Both the position numbers and the translations under genes were made by a program. The notes under the pieces are model-generated. The model was not told the origin of the DNA and did not search any database. It worked only from the letters and a program-made list of their open reading frames with translations. DNA of 36,678 nt from a bacterium (GTDB taxonomy: Bacteria; Desulfobacterota; Binatia; HRBIN30; CADEER01), in NCBI GenBank assembly GCA_030430165.1, contig JAUIGL010000063.1, positions 1-36,678 of the forward strand. Direction: 5' to 3'. Within the stretch, counting starts at the first letter, position 1, and each line of letters opens with the position of its first letter. Below, in pieces: positions 35,930-36,678 of this stretch.

Positions 35930-36678
35930 ATGTCGATCATCGTTGCCAACCTCTTGCGCGGCGCCGCGCTGCTCGCGGTAGTCGTCGCCCTTGCCGCTTG
36001 CGACCGCAGCGACCCGGCGCCACTGGCGCGGGTCCGTGTCGAGGGGACTCCCGAGCTGCGCGCGGCGCGCGGCCGGGTCGTCGTGCTCGGCTTCGACGCG
36101 CTCGGCCCGGAGTTCCTCGAGGAGGTGGTGGCCGCGCACCGGCTGCCCGCCTTCGCCCGTTTGCTGCGCGAGGGGGTTCTCGCCGGTATGGACGTAACCC
36201 CGTCGCGCCTGCCGCCGCTGTCACCGCGGATCTGGCAGACGATCGCGACCGGTCGGGTTCCGGAGGAGCACGGCATTCTCGACTGGGCGTACTACGATGA
36301 GAACGTCGGAATGCGGTTGTTCGCCTCGACCGACCGCAAGGTGCCGGCGATCTGGAACATCGCCTCGGCGCTCGGTCGCCGGGTGGGCGTGGTCAATTGG
36401 CTGACCAGCTACCCGGCCGAGCAGGTCGAGGGCTTCGTCATCGCCGACCGCTTCGATCAGATGTGGGCGCAGCGAGAGGCCCGGTTCGCACAGGCGGTCT
36501 CCGAGCGCGACCGCCGGCGCGGGGTCTATCCGCGCATGCTGGTCGACGTGATTGGCGATCAGCCGGCACGCCAGCTCGACGATGTGATCGTTCCCGCCCA
36601 GTACGAGGCGATCGATCGCGAGATCGTGCGCATGGCGAGGGTTGCCAGTCGAGTGATCGCGGTCGATCTGCTGATGAT
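35930..36678 (+). CDS. Lipoprotein of the type I phosphodiesterase / alkaline phosphatase superfamily (truncated by window edge)
   Basis: 249 codons open to the window edge from the ATG at 35930. A signal peptide ends in the lipobox LAAC (Cys24), so it is a lipoprotein substrate for Lnt. The enzyme domain begins VVVLGFDALGPEFL, the metal-binding strand of the superfamily, then a PPLSPRIWQTIATGRVPEEHGI segment, which holds the Ser/Thr nucleophile region and the conserved T.ATG..P..HGI motif. Later WNIASALGRRVGVVNWLTSYPAE fits the same fold. Relatives hydrolyse phosphodiesters or transfer phosphoglycerol-type groups. The second metal-binding half is outside the window, so the activity cannot be fixed. 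Confidence 0.83.
   Translation, partial: MSIIVANLLRGAALLAVVVALAACDRSDPAPLARVRVEGTPELRAARGRVVVLGFDALGPEFLEEVVAAHRLPAFARLLREGVLAGMDVTPSRLPPLSPRIWQTIATGRVPEEHGILDWAYYDENVGMRLFASTDRKVPAIWNIASALGRRVGVVNWLTSYPAEQVEGFVIADRFDQMWAQREARFAQAVSERDRRRGVYPRMLVDVIGDQPARQLDDVIVPAQYEAIDREIVRMARVASRVIAVDLLM

Overview
The window is GC-rich chromosomal DNA from a Gram-negative-type bacterium. An apolipoprotein N-acyltransferase, a lipobox protein and Sec-type signal peptides all point to an outer membrane. The core block (tilS, ftsH, cdaA, cdaR, glmM, nnr, tsaE, lysC, cimA) has an order I associate from memory with Desulfuromonadota such as Geobacter and with Acidobacteriota. The F420-type flavoproteins, the calcium-binding secreted protein and the many intergenic palindromic repeats would suit an Acidobacteriota-like genome, but the phylum is an inference. 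I see no prophage, integrase, complete IS element or CRISPR array.

Layout. 1-1481 (minus): start of a large MscS/MscK-type mechanosensitive channel, cut by the window edge. 1674-2789: alanine dehydrogenase. 2790-3338: non-coding, nested inverted repeats. 3339-6849 (minus): three-gene redox operon, with an F420-type luciferase-like oxidoreductase, a deazaflavin-dependent nitroreductase-like protein and an old-yellow-enzyme/FAD fusion. 7302-8112: toxin-antitoxin pair with a candidate operator. 8225-8331 (minus): tRNA-Gly(GCC) and its terminator, then a repeat-filled gap. 8914-10707: compact four-gene operon, Zn-ribbon/PspC, ECF sigma factor, membrane protein (possible anti-sigma), second Zn-ribbon/PspC. 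It is followed by a hairpin array. 10851-11108 (minus): small membrane protein. 11436-16704 (minus): sigma54-type response regulator and a very large sensor with two kinase cores.

16722-18200: lnt, divergent from the sensor kinase. 18365-20348: two secreted proteins, one with thrombospondin-type-3-like calcium-binding motifs. 20510-32298: housekeeping block joining tRNA modification (TilS, TsaE), membrane proteolysis (FtsH), c-di-AMP synthesis with amino-sugar activation (CdaA, CdaR, GlmM), NAD(P)H repair (Nnr) and entry to the aspartate and isoleucine pathways (LysC, CimA). From nnr to lysC the genes overlap by a few bases and look co-transcribed. In the ftsH-cdaA gap, where relatives often carry folP, there is instead a 167-bp imperfect palindrome resembling a MITE. 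32373-36678: an envelope or surface-polymer locus, with a membrane-anchored SGNH protein, a polytopic GT-C-like membrane protein with an Ig-like C-terminus, and the start of a lipoprotein alkaline-phosphatase-fold enzyme.

The least explained parts are non-coding. Several gaps hold short words repeated in tandem and then again in inverted orientation. Two genes end inside perfect 17- and 19-bp hairpins with 3-nt loops that contain the stop codon. The sigma/PspC operon is the best candidate for an undescribed protein system.
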